A model generated the notes under the pieces. The model was not told the origin of the DNA and did no database searches. It worked only from the letters and a program-made list of their open reading frames with translations. Positions 27,205 through 36,600 of a stretch of DNA of 64,000 bases are shown here, piece by piece. This stretch comes from Planctomycetota bacterium. GTDB taxonomy: Bacteria > Planctomycetota > Planctomycetia > Planctomycetales > Planctomycetaceae. The stretch covers positions 1 to 64,000 of the forward strand of contig QQVO01000055.1 of NCBI GenBank assembly GCA_003388505.1. The letters run 5' to 3'. The first letter of the stretch is position 1; every line of letters starts with the position of its first letter. The position numbers were made by a program, and so were the translations under genes.

Positions 27205-28473
27205 TCATTCCACCGGCGTCAGCCCGAGTTCGGCTTCGAGGATTGAGAAGAGCCGTTCCGCACTTTCGGGTCTGCCGACGACGGTATCGAGGCCGGGGGA
27301 GAGGATGACCGGGATCGTCTCGGCGCCGCTGGAGTCGTAGGCGGCGACGTCGGCGGCGATGCGGTCGGTGATCCACTTCTCGGAAGCGGCGGTGTCGATA
27401 TTCATGCCCGGCACCAGTTGGGCGGCGTAGTCCCGGGCGAGTTCGGCCGAGCGGGGCCGTTCCGGCTCGAACAGCCAGCGGTCGAACTCCGCAAACTCCG
27501 CAGGGTTCGCCCGCCACACGGCCAGAGCCAGGCGCGCCAGTTCGCATGCTTCCTCGAATCGCGGTTCGGTTTCGACGACGTGCGGGTTGCACTCGGCATC
27601 GAGCGGCATCGGGAGCAGCACCACGCCGTACTGATCGGGATAGCGATCGAGGCCGTCCTGCAGGTAGCCGTGGGTAGCGCGGCAGTGGGGGCAGCAGTAG
27701 TCGTACAGCAGCACCAAAAGCAGTGGTGCATCGGGCGAGCCGAGCGTTGGCAGCTCGTGGACGTCCAGTTGCAGTTCGCCATTCAGGACGGAAACCCAAC
27801 GGTCCGGACCGGGCCCGGTGTCGCTGTTCTCGCCGGCGGGCAGCCGCGCTACGGTCGTTGTGGAGGTGCTGAAAGAGACCTGCAACAGAATGAAGGCAGC
27901 GGCGATCAGTCCTCCAGCAAGCACCGGCATTCCGAATCCGCGCGGTTGCGCCGCGTCCGGTTCATGAACCGGCACGTTTGCAGACTGAGTCATCGCCAGC
28001 CAGAACGACGCGGCGGCGGTCAGGAGGCCGACGGCGTGTTCCGCCATGCACCAGGGACAGGTTGCTCTGAGGACCAGCAACTGCAGACCGATGAACCAGA
28101 CCGCGCTGAGCGCAACCAGCGTCGCCAGTGCGATCAACCCGAAGCGTCCGCAGCGCCGGGCCGCAGACCCGGCGGGCCGTGTGACGAGCACGGAACAGAC
28201 GATGATCGCGAGATAAACGAGCACGGCCGGAGCGCCGACCGGGACGCCGAACAGGTTGGACCACCGGCTGCGGAGGACTTCGTCGCAGCCCGAACCGGAG
28301 CCGCATCCGAGCGGCAGACCCGACTGGGAGAACGACACCGACGTGAGGTAGACGCCGATGATGAGCCCGAGGACCGCCAGGACGCGAACCGACCAAACGG
28401 GCAAAGCGGCTGAGTGCGACGGCCCGCCGCCCACGGCGAGTTCGTCCGGATCGAAATCGAGTTCGTCGTGCAT
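27205..28473 (-). CDS. VKOR - DsbA-like fusion (disulfide bond formation)
   Basis: 422 residues. Residues ~28-165 form a four-to-five-helix vitamin K epoxide reductase domain with loop cysteines Cys57/Cys63, the WSNLFGVPVG signature, and active CPWC (139-142). After another helix (~181-200) comes a periplasmic thioredoxin-fold domain with YDYCCPHCRATHG (CPHC, 261-264) and a cis-Pro region near ETIPVIL. The fusion lets VKOR pass electrons from its own DsbA-like domain to quinone, so one protein introduces disulfides in exported proteins. Monocistronic here. Confidence 0.9.
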   Translation of the reverse strand: MHDELDFDPDELAVGGGPSHSAALPVWSVRVLAVLGLIIGVYLTSVSFSQSGLPLGCGSGSGCDEVLRSRWSNLFGVPVGAPAVLVYLAIIVCSVLVTRPAGSAARRCGRFGLIALATLVALSAVWFIGLQLLVLRATCPWCMAEHAVGLLTAAASFWLAMTQSANVPVHEPDAAQPRGFGMPVLAGGLIAAAFILLQVSFSTSTTTVARLPAGENSDTGPGPDRWVSVLNGELQLDVHELPTLGSPDAPLLLVLLYDYCCPHCRATHGYLQDGLDRYPDQYGVVLLPMPLDAECNPHVVETEPRFEEACELARLALAVWRANPAEFAEFDRWLFEPERPRSAELARDYAAQLVPGMNIDTAASEKWITDRIAADVAAYDSSGAETIPVILSPGLDTVVGRPESAERLFSILEAELGLTPVE

Positions 28474-28656
28474 GCTCCGTCCTCGATCTAACGAATGGTC
28501 ACCGGAAATCCATCATATGCCGCCTGGGCGGCTGCGCGGAACGGGTGACGGGTGTGTGGATGTGGTAGCATTACGTCGTTTGACCCTGAGGGCGACCATC
28601 GGACGTTGTTATTCTCGACCGATTCACCGACTTCACCGACGCAGGTCTTGAAAGCT

Positions 28657-30705
28657 ATGGCTCTTCGAACTCGCAGAACGGCGTTGTTTTTAATGTTCCT
28701 TGCTGCGGCCGGCGCAGGGTTGTCCGGCCAGAGCACGGACGACGGGCCGCGCGACCTGGCTTCGATGGGACCGCTGCGCTTCGCGGCGTTGATGCAGCAG
28801 CACGGGATCCCTCTTCAACAGAAACTGGCGGCGGCGTTCGAGGCGGACGATCTGGACGCGGCTCAGGCGGTCTGTGAGGAACTCATTGGCACACTCCCGT
28901 TCCACCCGGACGGATACTACAACCTCGCTTGCGTTCACGCCCGGCGGGGAGAAACGGATCAGGCCTACTCGCGGCTGACCGAGGCGGTTGAACACGGATT
29001 CCGCAATGTCGAGCACATGCGGTCGGATTCCGACCTCGCACCCCTGCGCGACGATGAGCGGTACGCGGAACTTCTCAAACAGGCGGCGCAGGTCAAGCCT
29101 GTCGGTCCGGCGCGGAAAATCCAACCGGCGGACGTCGTCAAGGGCGTGGCGACGGTTGATGACGGGAACACGGCGATCGACCCGCGCAACGGCCTGTTCG
29201 TGCCGCTGTTCAACCTGCCGGCGGAACAGGACCGGGACGCGGAGATCACGACGTTCGAGTGTCCGGCCGGCGATCTGGTGCGGGAATGGTGGAAGGACGG
29301 AACGGCGGCCGGGTTCGCCGGAGACCTGTACGACAATCGGGATCAGGATCACTCGACGCTGCAACGGAAGCTGTTCCCGTTGCTGACGCAGGTCGAGTAC
29401 GGCCCCGACGCGAAAGCGCTGGGCCTGCACCAGGGAGTCCCGCGGCAGATTCTGCATCGCGGCGTCGTGCTGGGAAACGCCTCGCTGGCGATGACGGCCG
29501 GTCCACTCTGGCGAAGCATGCCGCGGCTGGCGATGTCCGATCCCCGGACGATCGGATTGCTGCACGTGCAGTATTCGAATAATCAGCTCTACGTCTATCC
29601 CTGTCACGTCGACTATTCGCCCGGCCGCAACGGCAAACTTGGGGACAAGAACGGGCGACATGGCGACGTCTACTTCGCGAACACGCCGCTGCTGATCACG
29701 TCGCAGGGGTCGTCCTACACCGACCAGCCGTTTCTTGAGGCGCTGGCGTTGACGATGGCGGCCTTTCGCCCGGAGACCAAGCAGTTTCTTGTGGAGCGCA
29801 TGGCGCTGTCGCCGACGCTGCAGATGATCTTTCGCCGCTCGAACAAGCCGGTTGAGTCGGACGAGGACTACCTGAGCGGAACCGCGCACCCGCCGGTGTT
29901 CCCGGGCGAAGACGTGGACGCCGAGCGGATGGTGCGGCTGGCGCATGGGCTGACGCCGGAAACCGTACCGCCGGTTGTTGCGTTGAAAGTCGTCGAGGAA
30001 GAGGAGTTTGTGCAGGGGCGCGACTACTTTGATCCCGTGCCGGGCGAGCAGATTTTCGACACGCCGGCGGCGATTGCGCGGGTGATGCGGGCGACGGCGA
30101 GGACGCGGACGATGGTCGTCAGCGCCGCGGGGACGCGCGCCCTTTCGGGCGAAGTCGTTGAGTACCAGTGGAGTCTGCTGCAGGGGGATCGGGAACGGGT
30201 CGAGATTCGTCCAATGGAAGATGACGGCAGCCGGGTGGAGCTGACGGTCGGCTGGCACGACCGGTTTCCGGCGGCCACGAACCCGGAACTGGGGACCAAC
30301 CGGGTGGACATTGCCTGTTTCGCCCGCAGCGGGGAGCAGTGGTCGGCTCCGGCCTTCGTGACGTTCTATTGCCCGGACAACGAAGAGCGGTCTTACGACG
30401 AGGAGGGCCGCATCAGGGAGGTGCGCTACAACGACAACTACGCCGATCCGGTGCTCGTCAACGTGAAGGAGTGGCGCGACGAGTATCAATACGATGAGGA
30501 CGGCCACCTGACCGGTTGGACCCGGCATCGCGGTGACTCTGTGCAGGAATTCACGCCCGAGGGCCAGAGAATCATCAAGCGCGACGACGACGGAACCGTC
30601 GTGGAGAGCACGGCCGTTGAGTACAAACCGGAGGCGGCTGACCCGAAGCAGCGGCCGCGGCTGGTGCAGACGGACGTCGCCTCTGAGAAAAGCGGTCAGG
30701 AATAG
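28657..30705 (+). CDS. secreted TPR-containing protein of unknown function
   Basis: 682 residues from the ATG at 28657, chosen because it gives a clean signal peptide (RRTALFLMFLAAAGAGLSGQ). Residues ~45-140 hold one or two TPR units with YYNLACVHARRGETDQAY and an end-loop GFRNVEHMRSDSDLAPLR typical of planctomycete TPR_end_loop proteins. The remaining ~540 residues, with FVPLFNLPAEQ, QVEYGPDAKALGLHQG and the region PLLITSQGSSYTDQPFL, were not assignable to a family I know. The last ~90 residues repeat Y-D-E-G-like hairpins (SYDEEGRIREVRYNDNY; YQYDEDGHLTGW) as in YD-type beta repeats. Confidence 0.65.
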   Translation: MALRTRRTALFLMFLAAAGAGLSGQSTDDGPRDLASMGPLRFAALMQQHGIPLQQKLAAAFEADDLDAAQAVCEELIGTLPFHPDGYYNLACVHARRGETDQAYSRLTEAVEHGFRNVEHMRSDSDLAPLRDDERYAELLKQAAQVKPVGPARKIQPADVVKGVATVDDGNTAIDPRNGLFVPLFNLPAEQDRDAEITTFECPAGDLVREWWKDGTAAGFAGDLYDNRDQDHSTLQRKLFPLLTQVEYGPDAKALGLHQGVPRQILHRGVVLGNASLAMTAGPLWRSMPRLAMSDPRTIGLLHVQYSNNQLYVYPCHVDYSPGRNGKLGDKNGRHGDVYFANTPLLITSQGSSYTDQPFLEALALTMAAFRPETKQFLVERMALSPTLQMIFRRSNKPVESDEDYLSGTAHPPVFPGEDVDAERMVRLAHGLTPETVPPVVALKVVEEEEFVQGRDYFDPVPGEQIFDTPAAIARVMRATARTRTMVVSAAGTRALSGEVVEYQWSLLQGDRERVEIRPMEDDGSRVELTVGWHDRFPAATNPELGTNRVDIACFARSGEQWSAPAFVTFYCPDNEERSYDEEGRIREVRYNDNYADPVLVNVKEWRDEYQYDEDGHLTGWTRHRGDSVQEFTPEGQRIIKRDDDGTVVESTAVEYKPEAADPKQRPRLVQTDVASEKSGQE

Positions 30706-30861
30706 ACACAGCCATGCGAACCCGCGTGCCGTCATTCCGTCTGCTGAAGTCGTCGCAGTTGCCGTCGTTCCGTCGACGCCGGAATGGACTGCTGGCGTTT
30801 CCCCTCGGGTTGCCGATGACGGCGCCCGCGACCGTGATGAGTTGGCCGCATCAATCCAGGC

Positions 30862-30984
30862 TCAGAAATGTCCATCGAAGGCCGTATCGATCCACGTCGT
30901 AACCGGCGTATACGCTCCATCCAGTTTGTCGCTGACCGGAACGTCCAGCAGCGCCCGGCCCTTTTCGTCCACCGTTCCGATCAC
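30862..30984 (-). pseudogene. truncated retropepsin-like (clan AA) aspartic protease
   Basis: 40 codons from a GTG that overlaps the upstream stop (GTGA). VIGTVDEKGRALLDVPVSDK is followed by TTWIDTAFDGHF and a stop. The DTA(F)DG motif corresponds to the catalytic DTG-type motif of clan AA aspartic proteases, which in bacteria often follow a small DUF5678-like gene and are ~110-120 residues. Here translation ends three residues after the motif region, and no continuation is visible in the other frames, so two-thirds of the domain is gone. Confidence 0.6.
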
Positions 30985-31214
30985 GATGAACCCGCCCCAA
31001 TGTGAAATGCCGCGTCATGGCCGATACGAATGACAAACGACTTCCGGTCGGGATGCGCCTGTTTGGCCGCAAGCGCCGCATCAATAAATGCGTCGCCAAG
31101 ATAATACGACTTCGACACAGATTCGATGGCAACGTATTCGTCCCGATGCTCCGATACCAACCGGGCCTTGAATTCGCCTTCGTAAACGTCCTTCGCACCC
31201 TGTGCAATCGACAT
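30981..31214 (-). CDS. small DUF5678-like protein
   Basis: 77 residues from ATG 31214. AKDVYEGEFKARLVSEHRDEYVAIE, read as two pieces around a conserved Glu-rich helix, then YYLGDAFIDAALAAKQAHPD and FVIRIGHDAAFHIG match small proteins I associate with DUF5678, usually encoded just upstream of a clan AA aspartic protease. The name is from memory and not certain. It may be an inhibitor, substrate or partner of the protease; here its partner gene is truncated, so its job may be lost. Confidence 0.6.
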   Translation of the reverse strand: MSIAQGAKDVYEGEFKARLVSEHRDEYVAIESVSKSYYLGDAFIDAALAAKQAHPDRKSFVIRIGHDAAFHIGAGSS

Positions 31215-31290
31215 TTGACCGATTCCCGATGCTGGCCGAGTCACTGACGAGACGACGAAGATAAGTTACGATTTCTCTGGTCACGGACAA

Positions 31291-31776
31291 ATGCTGTTGA
31301 ACGTCGTCGACCTCACATTCCGCGCCGCCGATCAGTCCGCCACCGCCAGGTTTGGCGGCATTCTCGCCGATGCTCTCAAACCGGGGGACGTTGTTTCACT
31401 GAATGGTCCGCTCGGTGCCGGGAAGACGAGGCTGGTGCAGGTGGTTGCTGCGGCGCTGGGTTGCAGGCGGCAGATGGTGAACAGCCCGACGTTTGTGTTG
31501 ATTCAGGAATACGATGGTCGGCTGCCGCTGTATCACGTTGATGCCTACCGGCTGAAGGACAGCGACGAGTTTCTGGAGATCGGCGGCGAGGAACTGCTTG
31601 AGAGCGACGGCGTGTGCCTGATCGAATGGGCCGACCGGATCGCCGACGTGCTGCCGCGCGATCTGCTGCGGATTGAGATCACGCCGACCGGGGAGACCGA
31701 ACGTGAATTCAAAATCACTGCTGCCGGACCGCGATCCCGCACGATTGTGGAGGCACTGAAAGCTGAGCACCACTAG
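31291..31776 (+). CDS. tsaE: tRNA threonylcarbamoyladenosine biosynthesis ATPase TsaE
   Basis: 161 residues. Walker A GPLGAGKT (39-46), SPTFVLIQEY (TsaE-specific switch), LYHVDAYRLKDSDEFLEIG with the catalytic Asp/Glu region, and LIEWADRI as the closing motif. TsaE is the P-loop ATPase that resets the TsaB-TsaD complex making t6A37 on ANN-decoding tRNAs. Length is normal. It stands alone with no tsaB/tsaD nearby in the window. Confidence 0.93.
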   Translation: MLLNVVDLTFRAADQSATARFGGILADALKPGDVVSLNGPLGAGKTRLVQVVAAALGCRRQMVNSPTFVLIQEYDGRLPLYHVDAYRLKDSDEFLEIGGEELLESDGVCLIEWADRIADVLPRDLLRIEITPTGETEREFKITAAGPRSRTIVEALKAEHH

Positions 31777-31874
31777 CAGCCCCATCATCTTTGTGTCCTT
31801 CGTGCCTTTGTGGTTCACCACGTCGACACGAAGCTGACAAAGCGACGCCATACGCTGGAGCCGACCCCGCAATT

Positions 31875-32282
31875 CTAATGGTGGTCGTGGCCGGCGTCGG
31901 GGTCCGGTTGCTCCAGGTTGAGGTAGCGGTCGCAGGCGCCGGAGAGTTGGACGGAACCGCAGAGGAGCATGATGACGATGAGACCGGTGACCCAGACGGT
32001 CTTGGCGACGAAGTTCGAGAGTTTCAGGCCGAAGATGGTCTCGTGACCGGCGTCCGGAGGCCAGACGCAGCCCCAGACGAGGATCATCATGAGGCCGATC
32101 AGAACGAGTCCGATCCAGCCGCCGCTGAGCAGCGTTTTGCGGAGGGAGACCCAGTTGACGGCGAGGGACCAGAAGGCGACCCAGGCGATGAGCGGCCACC
32201 AGGGGGCGATTGTCTTCGCCAGGGCGGCGAGGACTTCGAGGATCGCAACGAGCAGGTTCAGAAGGGATTCGAGGAGTTCCAC
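31875..32282 (-). CDS. four-helix membrane protein of unknown function
   Basis: 135 residues, GTG start. About four hydrophobic helices, with the motifs WPLIAWVAFWSLAVNWVSLR, SGGWIGLVLIGLMMILVW and KTVWVTGLIVIMLLCGSVQL. The C-terminus is short and metal-ligand-like (PDAGHDHH). I recall similar small proteins only from planctomycetes. No function assigned. It is separated from TsaE (convergent) by about 100 bp and from the dehydrogenase gene on its right, same strand, by 185 bp. Confidence 0.6.
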   Translation of the reverse strand: MELLESLLNLLVAILEVLAALAKTIAPWWPLIAWVAFWSLAVNWVSLRKTLLSGGWIGLVLIGLMMILVWGCVWPPDAGHETIFGLKLSNFVAKTVWVTGLIVIMLLCGSVQLSGACDRYLNLEQPDPDAGHDHH

Positions 32283-32467
32283 AGTTCGCTCACGACGTCA
32301 ATTCGGGGCGCGGTTTCGAGATGGGGAATGAATACCAAACTCGCGCGGTGTGTTCCAGAGAGAGGATCGCGAGTGTCGTGGTTGGATCGCATGCAACGGC
32401 CGGCTGATGCCGGCCGCTCGCCGGTTTCGCGTTGCCCATTGATGGCGATGCGCGCCGGCAGCGTGCG

Positions 32468-33514
32468 CTACGGGGCGAGTTCGACGCCGAGTCTTTCGGC
32501 GGTTTCCCGGATTTGTCGCCAGGTTTCCTCGGGAATGGGGACGCCCTCCAGGGCTCGTTGTTTGGAACGCCTCTGTTCAATCTCGCCGGGGAGCAGGATT
32601 TCGTCGACGCCGGGCATGCGTCGGCTGCTCTTGATGTGTTCGATGTAGCGGGCGACCCAGCCGTCGTACTCGCCCTTGGGAAGGAATTGTTCGATGTCGA
32701 GCAGGGTGAGCCAGACGCCGTTGGCGCCGCGGGGGAGGTCGTCTCGGGCGACGCCGCTGCCGGAGAGGACGCCGCAGAACATGTCGAGCATCACGCTGAG
32801 TCCGTAGCCTTTATGGCCGAGGAGCGGGCCGCCGAGCGGGAGGATGGCGCCCGGCGGATCCTTGTAGAAATCGCCCGGATCGGTGCTGGGATTCCCTTCG
32901 CCGTCGATGATGAGTCCGTCGGCGACGCGTTCGCCTTTTTGAAATGCGACGCGGAGTTTTCCCTCGGCAGTGGCGCTGGTGGTCATGTCGAGGACGAAGG
33001 CGTCTCCCGCCGCGGGGACCGCCATCGAGATGGGCGAGGTGCCGAGTTTCTTGTCGATGCCTCCGAAGGCTGCGACGCCGCCGGGGCCGGGAGAGTTGAC
33101 GGCCATTTGTGCGGCGAACCCGTCGAGCGCGGCGCGATGCGTGTAGGAACCGAGCCGTCCCACGTGATTGCAGTTGCGGACCATGACGGTCGCCGTCCCG
33201 ACGGCGCGGGCCTTCTCGCGAGCAATTTCCAGGGCCCTGGTCGCGGCGACCTGTCCCAGATTGAAGTGGGCATCGGCGACCGCGAAGGCCGGCGCGTCGC
33301 GGAGAACTTCGAATTCTCCACCCGGTTTGACGAAGCCGTCGTCGATCATCTGTACGTACTGGACCAACCGCATCACGCCGTGGCTGTCGTGGCCGACCAG
33401 GTTGGCGTCGCGCAGTTCGGCCGCAACGACGGCGGCGTCGGCGGGCGGGACGCCGGCCCCTTCGAGGACCTGAACGGCGATAGAAAGCAGTTGATCGGCG
33501 TTGAAGGTGGGCAT
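32468..33514 (-). CDS. malate/L-lactate dehydrogenase-family (Ldh2) oxidoreductase
   Basis: 348 residues from ATG 33514; the frame stays open further upstream but without similarity. The family's catalytic GHDSHGVMRL (41-50) is present, followed by NCNHVGRLGSYTHRAA, AVNSPGPGGVAAFGGID and LLGHKGYGLSVMLDM, which form the NAD(P)-binding and substrate parts of this non-Rossmann fold. Members reduce or oxidise 2-oxo/2-hydroxy acids such as malate, lactate or ureidoglycolate. The exact substrate cannot be told. Expressed leftward downstream of the giant membrane gene, with a dispersed repeat in between. Confidence 0.87.
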   Translation of the reverse strand: MPTFNADQLLSIAVQVLEGAGVPPADAAVVAAELRDANLVGHDSHGVMRLVQYVQMIDDGFVKPGGEFEVLRDAPAFAVADAHFNLGQVAATRALEIAREKARAVGTATVMVRNCNHVGRLGSYTHRAALDGFAAQMAVNSPGPGGVAAFGGIDKKLGTSPISMAVPAAGDAFVLDMTTSATAEGKLRVAFQKGERVADGLIIDGEGNPSTDPGDFYKDPPGAILPLGGPLLGHKGYGLSVMLDMFCGVLSGSGVARDDLPRGANGVWLTLLDIEQFLPKGEYDGWVARYIEHIKSSRRMPGVDEILLPGEIEQRRSKQRALEGVPIPEETWRQIRETAERLGVELAP

Positions 33515-33594
33515 GATGAAATCGTGCAGGAGGACCAGGCAGGCGGGGCAGTTGCGCGGCGTGATACGATAACACGGAGGGTGGGACCGGTGTA

Positions 33595-33634
33595 GTGCCC
33601 TGTCAGGGCTGTTTTCGGGGTTGGCTGGACTGCA
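33595..33634. repeat. 40-bp dispersed repeat, copy 1
   Basis: GTGCCCTGTCAGGGCTGT followed by a GGTTGG.TGGACTGCA tail; a near copy lies at 54637-54677. The left part CCCTGTCAGGG is a perfect short palindrome around a central T. It sits just after the giant membrane gene. Confidence 0.65.
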
Positions 33635-33639
33635 CGTGC

Positions 33640-36600
33640 TCACGCACCGGAGGGGGCCATGACGTGGGGAAATTGTTCGACTTCGGGAGAGACGTCGCTG
33701 GGGGCAGCGGGGGTCCAGGCGCGGACCCATTCGTCCCAGGTGATCGGACAGTCGGCGAAGACAAGTGCCTCGCGTTCGACAACGGGCCAGTCGCCGGGCC
33801 GGGCTTCCGGCTGGAGCAGCGGCGCGAGCATGCGGGCGGAGGTGCGCAGCTTGTACACCGCTCCCCGGCGGGGATTTTCTCCGGTGAAGACGAGTGCCCC
33901 ATCCTCCTGGAACCGGGTCTGGAGTTCGGGGCGGGGGAAGCGTTCCTGGAAGTTCTCGCGCACGAGGTCTACTCCGGCTCGCTTGTAAAATCCGGCCAGA
34001 GCGGTGTTCACGCGTTCGCGCGAGTCGGGATCGACTTCGGCCAACCAGCCGGGATTGCGAACCGTCGCGACAAGCCAGCCGGAGTTGTCTTCGAATGTGA
34101 GCGAGAGGGGACCGGCGGAAAACTGTCCGTTGTCGACTTCGATCTCGATACGATTGGTGGCTGTCGCCACCTGCTCGACTCGCATCGGATTGCCGCGGGT
34201 GAATTCGCAGAGAGACAGGGTCTGACACAGCGTGCGGTTGACGAATCTCTCGACGGAGAGCCGCACGCCGTCGATGGCGGCGAGTTGTTTACGCGCGGCG
34301 CGATCGTGCTCGTCGTGCCGGGCATTGTTCAGCGCTCTGCGGAGTTTGGAGAACAGTTTGGGCAGTGTGCCGGAATGGATGCCCGGGCGGAGCAGAGCGG
34401 TCATTGTTTCTCCATAGCGGCCCATGGGGGCGGGCGCGAGGGACTCGGAACGGTTCGCTTCGTAGAGCCGCCAGTTCCCTTTGAGTTCCCAAACGAGGAA
34501 CCCGAATACGCCGGGCAGGAGGAGGATCGTCGTCGTCGCCAAAGTGGGGGCGGCGATGCCGCCGACGAGTGGAACCAGCAGCGTGATTAAATGCGGGGTG
34601 AAGGGGATCAGGATCTTGTGTGAGACCGTGACCACGGGGAAGTGCTTGATCGGGTTCACCTGGGGTTCGACGAGCAGGGTCATGCAGAAGCGGATGACGT
34701 AGGCGACCATGGCCCAGATCGTGCCGAGCACGAGTTTCGCGCCGACGAAAGCCCGTGAGTCGCCGGGGCGGAACCGCAGCCATTCGTCCACGATGTAAAG
34801 AAAGCGCTCGACCCATTCGAGCAGGAGGTGAAAGACGTCCATAATCCAGTGAAACGCGGCGGCCAGCACTCGAATCCGGAGTTCGTGCCAGGCCCGCACC
34901 AGGACGTCGGTGAGCCACTCTTCAAAGAACCGGCCGATCGGCGAGTTGAGGAACAGGTTCGCGGCCAGAAAGAACTGAACGGCGAAATCGCGCGACCAGG
35001 GCGCGCCGAGCCACCACGCGACCCCGGCCGCGATCAGCGAGACGACGGCCGGTCGCACAATGTAATTGCGGAAGACGGCAAATGTCTGACTGTCGAGAAC
35101 GCGTCGCACCCACGGCTTGCGCAGGATTTCCGCCGGGAGATCGACGACCAGCTTGCGCAGGAACCGCCAGAGTTTCAGGAGCGTCCGCCCGAGCCAGGCC
35201 CGGAATTTCGGGCGATGCATGATCAACAGCAGCAGCACGCCGACGATCAGCACCGAAGCGAGGAACGGCCAATTCAGGGCCGTGGGGGATGTTTCGGCAA
35301 GCGGGTCTGCCGGGGGCGGTTGGCCGGAGCCGCGTGACGCCGCTTCGGCTCCGACAATCCCGCCTACGACGTGGCGAATGGCTTCGAGCCCGAGATATGC
35401 GCCGCCGAAGGGGAGGACGACGTATTGGACCAGAAACCGGCCGGTGGGAACGCCGAAGGCCAGCGAACTGAGGCGTTGCGTCATTCGCAGATAGATGGCT
35501 CCGGGCCGGTACACGCCCTCCAGCGCGATGCCGAGTTTCCGGTCCGCCCGGAGGAGTTTGTCTCCGCTGACGAGTTCGACGACGCCGGAGAGATCGGGCA
35601 GCTTGAGGTCGTTTTGCGAGAGCGCGTCGCGGACGTCGCCCATGTTGAGAAATCCGCGTTCCTCGACCCGGTCGAGCAGTTCTTCGATGAGCTTGCGGCG
35701 CGTGATTTCCTCGGGCGTGTTGTCGGGGACGAGACCGACATCGTCGAAAACGGCGACAATCCTCGGCCGGACGTCGTCGCGCATGGCCCGTTGCGAACGG
35801 GAGACGACGTCGTCGAGCAGCAGTTCGAGTTGCCTGCGGTCCTCGGCGGCGAGGCGGATGGTGGAGACACGGCGGGCGGCGGTCCGCAGAGCTTTGGTGA
35901 TGAGCACCTGTTGCAGGATCGGCAGCGGTCGGCGCAGGGGGATGCGGCCGCGCGACTGGAACCAGCTTCGCCAGGCGAAGCGAAAGAAGCCGCGCTCGTG
36001 GGCGAGGCAGGCTTTCTGCAGGTCGTAGAGCAGGCGGGCCTCGGTGCGGCGATAGCCGCCGGCGGCGGGTTCGAGCAGCGCAGTGAGCGCGCGGGCCCAG
36101 CGATCGGTTTCTTCGTCCGTCAGGTCGTAAACCCGCTGGAGCCGTTCGGCCAGTTCGTGCAGTTCGGCGGCGGCGGAATCGCGCGTGGTCTCCTGTTGCT
36201 GCGGGTCGCCGATTCTCGCTGCGACCATTCGCAACATGGCCGCTTTGACGTTGTTTCCCACACTCGCCGCTTTTTCCGCTTTCTGAATGAGTTTGGCGTA
36301 TCGCCGGGCCGGGACGGCTTCGGCCGGTTGTTCCGTCGTGCCGGCTTCGACGGACTTCAGGGCAGCGGCGTCGGAGTGCGGCGCCTTCGGAGAAGCGCCG
36401 TCCGGCTGCGTGGTGCGAAACAGTTGAGCCTGGTCGACGTCGGCGGACAGAAGTTGGTCGACCCGGTTCCAATCCCTGACGGCGGGGAAAAACAGGGGCC
36501 GCTGTTCGGGCGCAAATTGCAGCAATTCGAGCGCTACGGCGGTGAACTCGACGTAGGCGTCGATCTGGCTGTGCTGCGGAGCGAGCAGATCGTCCTGCGT

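Noticed and set aside
28690-30735. 681-codon minus-strand open frame opposite the secreted TPR gene
   Set aside because: Antisense shadow; the plus-strand gene has a signal peptide and TPR units.
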